A program made the translations under genes and the position numbers. Of a DNA stretch of 6,967 bases, positions 1 to 5,675 are shown piece after piece. The DNA is from Chloroflexota bacterium (GTDB lineage Bacteria; Chloroflexota; Limnocylindria; Limnocylindrales; CSP1-4). The stretch spans positions 1 through 6,967 of the forward strand of contig JACCQX010000045.1 in the NCBI GenBank assembly GCA_013813905.1, read 5' to 3'. Below the pieces are notes generated by a model. It was not told the origin of the DNA, did not search any database, and was given only the letters and a program-made list of their open reading frames with translations. Every line of letters begins with the position of its first letter. Within the stretch, counting starts at the first letter, position 1.

Positions 1-710
1 GCCCGGTCCGAGAGGAGATCCTGCTCGACGATGAGGGGCTTGCTCGCGAGCTGGTGCGCCTCACCGACTGGCATACCGACGAGCTCTTCGACTGGCTGGG
101 TGATCGTGGCGGGGCCATGTTCGTCAACCGCCTCTCGCGCCTGGTGTTCGATCCGGAGCGGTTCGCCGACGACGCACAGGAACCGATGGCGGCGGTCGGG
201 CTGGGCGCCGTCTACACCCGGACAGCATCGGGTGAGCGGCTGCGTGAGCTCACGCAGGAGGGGCGCGCCCAGCGGATCGCGCGACTGTTCGAGCCGTACC
301 ACGCGGCACTCTCGGAGCTGGTCGGGTCACAGCTGGCGCGGTTCGGGCGCTGCACGCTGATCGACTGCCACTCCTTCGCCACGCTGCCCCTGCCCAGCGA
401 GTCCGATCAGCGCCCTGATCGCCCCGATATCTGCATCGGGACGGACCCTTCCCATACCCCGCCCGAGCTGGCTGCCGGGCTGGAGCGAGGGTTTGCCGTG
501 GAGGGCTTCCGCGTCCGGCGCGACGCACCCTTCAGCGGCTGCCTGGTCCCGCTCCGCTACTACCGACGCGAGCGGCGCGTGGCCTCCGTGATGATCGAGG
601 TCCGGCGTGGCCTGTACTGCGCTGAGTCGACCGGCGAGCGCCTGCCGGCCTTCCCGGAGGTACGCGGCGCGCTGGAACGGGCTGTCGCCAGTAGCGGCCT
701 GTTCGACTGA
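1..710 (+). CDS. N-formylglutamate amidohydrolase family protein (5' end missing)
   Basis: The frame is open from the window edge (first whole codon at base 3), so the true start lies upstream; 235 residues are visible. The family (FGase, PF05013) hydrolyses N-formyl-glutamate or related N-formyl amino acids to formate and the free amino acid, as in one branch of histidine degradation, in the cytoplasm. Family-like blocks appear in order: DWHTDELF (about 66-89), SRLVFDPERF (135-164), DCHSF (363-377), DICIGTD (426-446), a PFSG block near 528-539, and the IEVRRGLY block (594-617). Full-length members have roughly 260-290 residues, so I infer that about 30-50 N-terminal residues, including the usual early metal-binding motif, are outside the window. 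A GTG at 54 is internal to conserved sequence and is unlikely to be the start. No other hut gene is in view, so histidine utilisation is not shown; a general deformylating amidohydrolase is equally possible. Family assignment is firm, substrate is not. Confidence 0.85.
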   Translation, partial: PVREEILLDDEGLARELVRLTDWHTDELFDWLGDRGGAMFVNRLSRLVFDPERFADDAQEPMAAVGLGAVYTRTASGERLRELTQEGRAQRIARLFEPYHAALSELVGSQLARFGRCTLIDCHSFATLPLPSESDQRPDRPDICIGTDPSHTPPELAAGLERGFAVEGFRVRRDAPFSGCLVPLRYYRRERRVASVMIEVRRGLYCAESTGERLPAFPEVRGALERAVASSGLFD

Positions 711-734
711 TCAGGCTGGTGGCCGTGGCCTGAT
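710..734. terminator. Inverted repeat between convergent genes, possible bidirectional terminator
   Basis: ATCAGGC (710-716) and GCCTGAT (728-734) form a perfect 7-bp stem with an 11-nt loop. The repeat begins on the last base of the amidohydrolase stop codon and ends three bases before the stop codon of the opposing dehydrogenase gene. The position suits a shared terminator for both transcripts. There is no T-tract on either side, so a classical intrinsic terminator is not demonstrated. The call rests on symmetry and location. Confidence 0.35.
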
Positions 735-736
735 GG

Positions 737-1639
737 TCAGGCGAAGAACTCGCCGCCGGTGACCGCGATGACGGCGCCGGTGATGTACGTAGCCGCCGGT
801 GAGGCCAGGAACACGAAGGCACCGGCCAGTTCCGCCGGTTGTGCCGGACGCCCCAGCGGCGTGCCGCTGCCGAACTCACTGAGTGACTCGGGATCCGTGG
901 TGGCCGCCACCAGCGGGGTCCAGACCGGTCCGGGCGCGACGACATTGACGCGGATGCCACGCTGAGCGAGCATCGCGGCGAGTGCCTTGGAGTAGGTCAC
1001 CAGTGCGCCTTTGGTGGTGGCGTAGGCCAGCAGCGACGGCGAAGGCTGGGTCGCCTGGATGGAGCTGACGTTGATGATCGAGGCGCCCGCCTCCATGAAC
1101 GGCAGCGCCTCGCGGCAGAGCCAGAACGGGGCGGTCAGGTTGGTGCGCAGGGTCTGCTCCCACTCGTCCGTGGCGATCTCCTCCATCTTCTCTCTCGGTT
1201 CCTGCCAAGCCGCGTTGTTGACCAGGATGTCGATCCGCCCGAACTCGTCGCGAGCCCGCTCCACCAGGCGACGACAGTGCTGCTCGTCCTGGAGGTCTCC
1301 CGCCACCGGGATGGCCCGGCGGCCTTCTGCCTCGATCAGCTCGACGGTGCCTCGGGCATCCTCGCCCTCGTCGAGATACGACACGAGCACGTCGGCGCCC
1401 TCTCGCGCGAAGGCGATGGCCACGGCCTTGCCGATGCCGCTGTCACTGCCCGTGATGATGGTCGCGAGACCGGCCAGCCGCCCGTTCCCGATGTACGACT
1501 CCTCACCGTGGTCAGGCTTCGGGTCGAGCAGCTCGTCGTCGCCGGGCAGCTCCTGCGACTGTCGCGGGAAGGGCGGCCGGGGATAGGCCACGAGCGGATC
1601 CACGAGCTGGCGCGTGGTGGACGTGTCCGGCTTGGGCAT
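737..1639 (-). CDS. YghA-type short-chain dehydrogenase/reductase (SDR)
   Basis: A complete 300-residue NAD(P)-dependent oxidoreductase of the classical SDR fold, presumably cytoplasmic. The Rossmann motif TGSDSGIG lies at residues 63-70, the adenine-pocket Asp at D115, NNAA at 141-144, and the catalytic set at N167, S193, Y206 and K210 (YATTK). PGPVWTP (236-242) follows. The roughly 55-residue N-terminal extension (PPFPRQSQELPG, then KPDHGEESY before the Rossmann fold) is typical of the subgroup containing E. coli YghA and the Bacillus YhdF/YdaD stress proteins, which are known or presumed aldehyde/carbonyl reductases. The substrate here is unknown. The start is supported by AGGAGA four bases upstream of the ATG. 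The gene converges on the amidohydrolase and diverges from nagA. A general-stress or detoxification role is an inference from homologues. Confidence 0.92.
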   Translation of the reverse strand: MPKPDTSTTRQLVDPLVAYPRPPFPRQSQELPGDDELLDPKPDHGEESYIGNGRLAGLATIITGSDSGIGKAVAIAFAREGADVLVSYLDEGEDARGTVELIEAEGRRAIPVAGDLQDEQHCRRLVERARDEFGRIDILVNNAAWQEPREKMEEIATDEWEQTLRTNLTAPFWLCREALPFMEAGASIINVSSIQATQPSPSLLAYATTKGALVTYSKALAAMLAQRGIRVNVVAPGPVWTPLVAATTDPESLSEFGSGTPLGRPAQPAELAGAFVFLASPAATYITGAVIAVTGGEFFA

Positions 1640-1643
1640 GGGT

Positions 1644-1649
1644 TCTCCT
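1644..1649 (-). promoter_or_regulatory. Shine-Dalgarno site of the SDR gene
   Basis: On the minus strand AGGAGA lies 4 nt before the ATG at 1639-1637. It is the only strong ribosome-binding site at a gene start in the window. It confirms the SDR start and contrasts with the SD-less starts of nagA, the kinase and tldD. Confidence 0.75.
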
Positions 1650-1664
1650 GCTGGCGGGGAAGAA

Positions 1665-1680
1665 CGTGACTCGACTCACG
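1665..1680. promoter_or_regulatory. Palindrome upstream of the SDR gene, candidate operator
   Basis: CGTGACTCGACTCACG has 5-bp arms (CGTGA/TCACG) and a self-complementary TCGA centre. Fourteen of its 16 positions are symmetrical; only 1670 and 1675 break the symmetry. It also holds a tandem GACTC-GACTC. It lies 25 bp upstream of the SDR start codon in the SDR-nagA divergent gap, where a repressor could block SDR transcription. I could not identify a convincing SDR -10 box beside it. The regulator is unknown. Confidence 0.35.
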
Positions 1681-1762
1681 CAGCATGGCGCGGGCCGCGA
1701 AGCCAGGCTCATGCAGGATCCCGCCCTCGCATCTCACCCGTCTGCCAAGCGGCTCTCGGCGG

Positions 1763-1775
1763 CCAGCGACGCTGG
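1763..1775. promoter_or_regulatory. Perfect odd palindrome in the nagA promoter, candidate operator
   Basis: CCAGCGACGCTGG is a perfect palindrome with 6-bp arms around A1769. It overlaps a second inverted repeat, GCGAC-GCTG-GTCGC (1766-1779). It occupies the place where the -35 element would be relative to the nagA -10 box at 1787, so a bound protein could repress or activate nagA. It does not match the DasR-type amino-sugar operator core (TGGTCTAGACCA) as I know it. Function is inferred from symmetry and position. Confidence 0.4.
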
Positions 1776-1786
1776 TCGCGCCGATC

Positions 1787-1792
1787 TACCCT
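1787..1792 (+). promoter_or_regulatory. -10 box of nagA (leaderless promoter)
   Basis: TACCCT fits TANNNT and ends 6 nt before the GTG at 1799, which would put the transcription start on or next to the first base of the start codon. No Shine-Dalgarno sequence precedes this GTG. No convincing -35 element is visible; a palindrome sits in its place. The same geometry recurs before the kinase and tldD, which raises confidence. Confidence 0.6.
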
Positions 1793-1798
1793 GACCCT

Positions 1799-2920
1799 GT
1801 GACGGAGATCGTTGGCGGCCGCATCATCGTCGACGATCGGATCCTGGCCGGCCGCATCCACATCGAGGACGAGACGATCGTCGGCGTGGAACCCGATGAA
1901 GCGGAGGCCGCTGGCCCGTTATTGGCGGCCGGCTTCGTCGATGTCCACGTCCACGGCTGGGGCGGCTACGACGCGATGGGCACGTCTGCCGAGCTGGATG
2001 GCATGGCGCGGGCGCTCTTGCGCCGAGGCGTCACCTCCTTCCTGCCCACGGCGGTCACGGCGTCGCTGCCGGATCTGGCCGCGTTCTCGGGGCGGGTCCG
2101 AGAGTGGCTGCCGACCGCGCCGCGTGACGGCGCGCAGCCCCTCGGCTTCAACATCGAAGGTCCTTTCATGTCCCCTGCCCGGCGAGGGGCCCACGATCCC
2201 GCCTGGATCCGCCAGCCGGCCGCGGTGGATCGAGCGTCGCTGGAGCCGCTGCTCGACGGCCTGCGGCTGATGACCGTGGCACCGGAGACTCCCGGCGCGG
2301 TGGGGCTGATCCGTTGGTTGCGGGGGCGAGGAGTCACGGTCTCCGCGGGGCACTCCGCCGCTGGGCTGGATGACGCCCAGACGGGCTACGCCGCGGGCGC
2401 CTCGAGCACCACGCATCTGTTCAACGCGATGTCGGGCATCGATCATCACACTCCGGGCCTGGCCGTGGCCGCGCTGACCGCGGATGACGTGTACGTCGAA
2501 CTCATCGCTGACGGCCACCACGTGCACCCGGCTCTCTGGCCCATCATCACGCGCACCAAGCCGGCCGATCGGCTCCTGCTGGTCAGCGACGCCCTCGCGC
2601 TGGCCGGCACCGGCGTCCTGCACGGCGTGATCGGCTCGCTGGAGGTAGCGGTCGACGCCGACAGGTGCACGCTGCGTTCGACAGGCGCCCTGGCCGGGTC
2701 GCTCATCGCTCTCGACTCGGCGGTCCGGAACCTGGTGCGGTCGGGGGTGGCGCTGCCGTTCGCCGTGGCCGCCGCGTCACGCAATCCGGCCACCCTGATC
2801 GGAGCGGGCGATCGCGGCCGCCTGGCCACCGGACAGCGGGCCGACATCGTGGAACTCAGCGAGGATCTTGCTGTCCAGCGCGTGATGCGTGGCGGGCAGT
2901 GGCTTGCAGCCGGATCATGA
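1799..2920 (+). CDS. nagA: N-acetylglucosamine-6-phosphate deacetylase
   Basis: It removes the acetyl group from GlcNAc-6-phosphate to give glucosamine-6-phosphate and acetate, the committed step of amino-sugar use and cell-wall recycling, in the cytoplasm. The 373-residue protein belongs to the amidohydrolase superfamily; E. coli NagA has 382. Visible sites: HVHG (H50, H52), EGPF with metal ligand E120, AGHS H185, TTHLFNAM with H206, ADGHHVHP (237-244) and the catalytic Asp in SDALALAG (D264). The HxH pair resembles the two-metal Bacillus type; E. coli NagA has Gln and Asn there. The GTG start was chosen because conserved sequence (VGGRIIVDDRI) begins at once, the length fits, and a TANNNT box ends 6 nt upstream. 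The frame runs back to an ATG at 1685, but the extra 38 residues look like non-coding sequence. No nagB or sugar transporter is in view. Confidence 0.93.
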   Translation: MTEIVGGRIIVDDRILAGRIHIEDETIVGVEPDEAEAAGPLLAAGFVDVHVHGWGGYDAMGTSAELDGMARALLRRGVTSFLPTAVTASLPDLAAFSGRVREWLPTAPRDGAQPLGFNIEGPFMSPARRGAHDPAWIRQPAAVDRASLEPLLDGLRLMTVAPETPGAVGLIRWLRGRGVTVSAGHSAAGLDDAQTGYAAGASSTTHLFNAMSGIDHHTPGLAVAALTADDVYVELIADGHHVHPALWPIITRTKPADRLLLVSDALALAGTGVLHGVIGSLEVAVDADRCTLRSTGALAGSLIALDSAVRNLVRSGVALPFAVAAASRNPATLIGAGDRGRLATGQRADIVELSEDLAVQRVMRGGQWLAAGS

Positions 2921-2944
2921 GTGGTCCGGGCGCTGTCGCGCTCG

Positions 2945-2950
2945 TATCAT
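2945..2950 (+). promoter_or_regulatory. -10 box of the histidine kinase gene (leaderless promoter)
   Basis: TATCAT fits TANNNT and ends 6 nt before GTG 2957. It lies in the 36-bp gap after the nagA stop. No Shine-Dalgarno is present and no -35 element is recognisable. It suggests that the kinase can be transcribed on its own besides any read-through from nagA. Confidence 0.6.
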
Positions 2951-2956
2951 GTGCCA

Positions 2957-4171
2957 GTGGTAGCCGTCGATCCCGCCCTCATCCCCGGCGACGAAGAGCA
3001 GCGCCTGGCCGCGGTCCAGCGCTACGACATCCTCGATACGCCCGCTGACGGCACATTCGACCGGATCACCGCCCTCGCCGCGCGCCTCTTCGACGTGCCC
3101 ATCGCCATCGTCAGCGTGGTCGATCACGACCGCATCTGGTTCAAGTCGCACCACGGGCTGGCGGTCGACCAGATCGATCGCGAGCCGGGGCTCTGCGCGT
3201 CGGCCATCCTCCAGGAGGGGCCGTGGATCGTCAACGACGCGCCGCGCGACCCGCGAGCGTTGGCCAACCCGCTGGTGGCGGGCGAATTCGGCCTGAAGTT
3301 CTACGCCGGTGTGCCGCTGCGTACCAGCGATGGGCACAGCATGGGCACACTCTGCATCCTCGATCTCCAGCCGCGGGAGCTGACGCCGCGAGAGACAGGG
3401 ATCCTGGAGGATCTGGCGGCGATGGTCATGAACGAGATGGAGCTGCGCCTCGCCAGCCGGCGCCAAGCCGAGTTGGCCAAGGAGCGAGAGCTGCTTCAGG
3501 ACGCCTTCGCGGGCATGCTCTCGCACGAGCTCCGGACGCCGGCAACCACCATCTATGCCGCGACCAGGCTCCTGTCACGCGACGCCACGGTGATGTCCAG
3601 TGACCTGGCACAGGATCTCTTCCCCGACGTCACGGCCGAGACGGAACGGCTGCTCCGGCTTATCGAGGATCTACTTGTGCTCACCCGCGTGGAGCGCGGC
3701 CTGCTGGAACCCGGACAGGAGCCGATCCTTCTCCAGCGGGTGCTGCCCAGGGTGGTCGAGCAGGAAGGCCGCCGCTGGCCCGACCGAAGCATCCGCCTGG
3801 ACGTCGGGCCGGACCTGCCGCCGGTCTCCGGTGACCAGGTCTACCTGGAGCAGGTGGCCGCGAATCTCCTCTCCAACGGCCTGAAGTACAGCACACCTGG
3901 AACGGGCGTCGATGTCTCAGCGGTGCAGGTCGATGACGAGGTGGAGGTCCGTGTCCGCGACCGTGGGATCGGCCTGCGCAGCGATAACCGAGAGGCGATC
4001 TTCGAGCTGCTCTTCCGCACCGCGGAAGGCTCTCGCCATGCCGGCGGGGCGGGGATCGGCCTGTACGTCTGCCGGCGCCTTCTCGAGGCCATGAACGGAC
4101 GTATCTGGGCCGAGGCGGCACCCGATCAAGGCACCGTCTTCGCCTTCCGCCTGCCCGTCGCATCGGACTGA
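2957..4171 (+). CDS. Soluble GAF-domain sensor histidine kinase (orphan)
   Basis: A 404-residue two-component sensor kinase without membrane segments or signal peptide, so presumably cytoplasmic. Order: GAF sensor domain (about 20-160, with RYDILDTP, DRIWFKSHHGL and FYAGVPLRTSDGHSMGTLCI), a short charged helical linker (160-183), HisKA dimerisation domain with SHELRTP and phospho-acceptor H190, then the HATPase domain (about 275-400). ATP-site boxes: N box NLLSNGLKYS (N303, N307), G1 DRGIG (D335), F box at F349, and G2 GGAGIG (363-368). All residues needed for autophosphorylation appear present. The GAF ligand cannot be told from sequence. No response regulator lies beside it, so its partner is elsewhere. 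The start at GTG 2957 is set by the TANNNT box 6 nt upstream; in-frame GTGs at 2951 and 2921 are less likely because the first overlaps the box spacer and the second precedes the box. Confidence 0.9.
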   Translation: MVAVDPALIPGDEEQRLAAVQRYDILDTPADGTFDRITALAARLFDVPIAIVSVVDHDRIWFKSHHGLAVDQIDREPGLCASAILQEGPWIVNDAPRDPRALANPLVAGEFGLKFYAGVPLRTSDGHSMGTLCILDLQPRELTPRETGILEDLAAMVMNEMELRLASRRQAELAKERELLQDAFAGMLSHELRTPATTIYAATRLLSRDATVMSSDLAQDLFPDVTAETERLLRLIEDLLVLTRVERGLLEPGQEPILLQRVLPRVVEQEGRRWPDRSIRLDVGPDLPPVSGDQVYLEQVAANLLSNGLKYSTPGTGVDVSAVQVDDEVEVRVRDRGIGLRSDNREAIFELLFRTAEGSRHAGGAGIGLYVCRRLLEAMNGRIWAEAAPDQGTVFAFRLPVASD

Positions 4172-4211
4172 CTTCGGGATCGCCTCCCAACCGCCGCTGC
4201 GGGCGAGGTTC

Positions 4212-4222
4212 GCGCTGAGCGC
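4212..4222. promoter_or_regulatory. Palindrome touching the tldD -10 box
   Basis: GCGCTGAGCGC has 5-bp arms around G4217 and ends one base before the -10 box at 4224. A protein bound here would contact the promoter spacer. It is short and made of common GC-rich words, so chance is a serious alternative. Confidence 0.25.
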
Positions 4223-4223
4223 C

Positions 4224-4229
4224 TAGCAT
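4224..4229 (+). promoter_or_regulatory. -10 box of tldD-tldE (leaderless promoter)
   Basis: TAGCAT fits TANNNT and ends 6 nt before ATG 4236, the same spacing as at nagA and the kinase. No Shine-Dalgarno is present and no clear -35 is visible. It lies in the 64-bp gap after the kinase stop, so the protease pair probably has its own promoter. Confidence 0.6.
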
Positions 4230-4235
4230 CCCCGG

Positions 4236-5675
4236 ATGTACGACACAGCGACCGCGGCCGTCGAAGCCGCCTTGGCGGCCGGCGCGCGCTACGCCGACGC
4301 GCGGGTGATGCAGATCCGTTCCGAGGCAATGGCGTCACGCAACGGCGTACTGGAGTCCACGGAGCGGGACGAGCGCGCAGGCGTCGGCGTGCGTGCCCTC
4401 ATCGGCTCCTCCTGGGGCTTTTACGCCGTCCCGGACGAGGGCCGCGCTGCTGCCCGTCGAGCCGGGGAGCAGGCCGCCGCCGTGGCTCGCGCATCGACGC
4501 GCGTCCCGGGCAGAGCGCTCGACCTGGCGCCCCAGGCGCCCGCCGTGGGCTCGTGGTCCAGCGAGTGCCGCGAGGATCCCTGGGCGGTCACGCTGGCCGA
4601 GAAGGGCGACCAGCTGGAGACAGCCACGCGGACGATGAAGGAACACGGGGCGGACATCGCCGAGGCCAGTCACCGCGTGTGGGACACCCGCAAGTGGCTC
4701 GTTTCCAGCGAGGGTTCTCGCGTCGACCAGCACATCGTGGAGTGCGGCGCCGCGATGAGCGCCACTGCGGTGGGCGAGCGCGAGACCCAGCGGCGCTCTT
4801 ACCCGGGCATCCGTGGCCAGTACGGGACGCGCGGCTGGGAGCTAGTGCGAGAGCTGGACCTGGCGGGCAACGCGGCGCGCATCGCGGAGGAGGCACGCGC
4901 CCTGCTGACTGCGCCGGAGTGCCCGGCGCTCGAGGCAACGGACCTCATCCTCGGCTCGGAGCAGATGGCGCTCCAGATCCACGAGTCGGTGGGTCATGCC
5001 GTGGAGCTGGACCGCATCCTGGGTTGGGAGGCCGCCTTCGCCGGCACGTCATGGTTGGACCTGGCACAGATGGGCAGCCTGCGCTTCGGCTCGGAGCTGA
5101 TGAACATCACCGCCGACGCGACGCTGCCCGGCGCCCTTGGTAGCTTCGGCTACGACGACGAGGGTACGCCCGCCCAGCCCGTGGACATCGTGCGCGAAGG
5201 CACCTGGGTCGGCGTCCTCTCGGGGCGTGACTCGGCCGCGTTGGCGGGTATCTCCTCGGGTGGCGCCGTCCGCGCGGACGGCTTCGACCGGATCCCCATG
5301 GTGCGCATGACCAACGTCGGCCTGTTGCCCGGGCCGGACAGCCTCGATTCCATGATCGCCGCCACGGACGACGGCGTGCTGATGGATACCAACCGCTCCT
5401 GGTCCATCGACGACAAGCGCCTCAACTTCCAGTTCGGCTGCGAGATCGGTTGGGAGATCAAGGGCGGCCAGCGCGGCCGGTTGCTGCGCAATCCGACCTA
5501 CACCGGCATCAGCCCGCGCTTCTGGGGCGCCATGGACATGCTCAGTGGACCTTCCGAGTGGACGTTCTGGGGCACGCCCAACTGTGGCAAGGGCCAGCCC
5601 ATGCAGGTCGGCCACACCGGGCATCCCGCCGTGCCGGCCAGGTTCCGAGGCATCCGCGTGGGGGTCCGCGGATGA
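4236..5675 (+). CDS. tldD: TldD family zinc metalloprotease subunit
   Basis: A 479-residue, complete TldD; E. coli TldD is about 480 residues. TldD and TldE form a heterodimer that cleaves small or unfolded peptides. In E. coli it processes the microcin B17 precursor and degrades the antitoxin CcdA. Catalytic residues are in the TldD half: the HExxxH motif here is HESVGH, with H249, E250 and H254, and the third zinc ligand is the Cys of NCGKGQP, C450 (E. coli equivalents H262, H266 and C454). The N-terminal domain (1-190) carries a typical block near EDPWAV (113-118). YDDEGTP (306-312) matches a block shared with the partner. No signal peptide or membrane segment is seen, so it is cytosolic. 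The ATG start is supported by the TANNNT box 6 nt upstream. Its stop codon overlaps the tldE start (ATGA), indicating one mRNA and coupled synthesis of the two subunits. The substrate is unknown. Confidence 0.93.
   Translation: MYDTATAAVEAALAAGARYADARVMQIRSEAMASRNGVLESTERDERAGVGVRALIGSSWGFYAVPDEGRAAARRAGEQAAAVARASTRVPGRALDLAPQAPAVGSWSSECREDPWAVTLAEKGDQLETATRTMKEHGADIAEASHRVWDTRKWLVSSEGSRVDQHIVECGAAMSATAVGERETQRRSYPGIRGQYGTRGWELVRELDLAGNAARIAEEARALLTAPECPALEATDLILGSEQMALQIHESVGHAVELDRILGWEAAFAGTSWLDLAQMGSLRFGSELMNITADATLPGALGSFGYDDEGTPAQPVDIVREGTWVGVLSGRDSAALAGISSGGAVRADGFDRIPMVRMTNVGLLPGPDSLDSMIAATDDGVLMDTNRSWSIDDKRLNFQFGCEIGWEIKGGQRGRLLRNPTYTGISPRFWGAMDMLSGPSEWTFWGTPNCGKGQPMQVGHTGHPAVPARFRGIRVGVRG

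Noticed and set aside
1685..1798. N-terminal extension of NagA from ATG 1685
   Set aside because: The 38 residues are not NagA-like, they span the apparent promoter and palindrome, and the family length fits the GTG at 1799.
1919..2623. A 234-codon minus-strand frame inside nagA, and a similar 203-codon frame opposite the kinase start (2915-3526)
   Set aside because: Both are antisense to conserved coding sequence and show no domain, promoter or ribosome-binding site.
4191..4202. Small hairpin CCGC-CGCT-GCGG after the kinase stop, considered as a terminator
   Set aside because: The stem is only 4 bp, there is no T-tract, and such words are common at this GC content.
1770..4217. The word CGCTG upstream of all three -10 boxes, considered as a shared activator site
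   Set aside because: Its distance to the box differs each time (17, 14 and 11 bp) and the word is expected often in this DNA.
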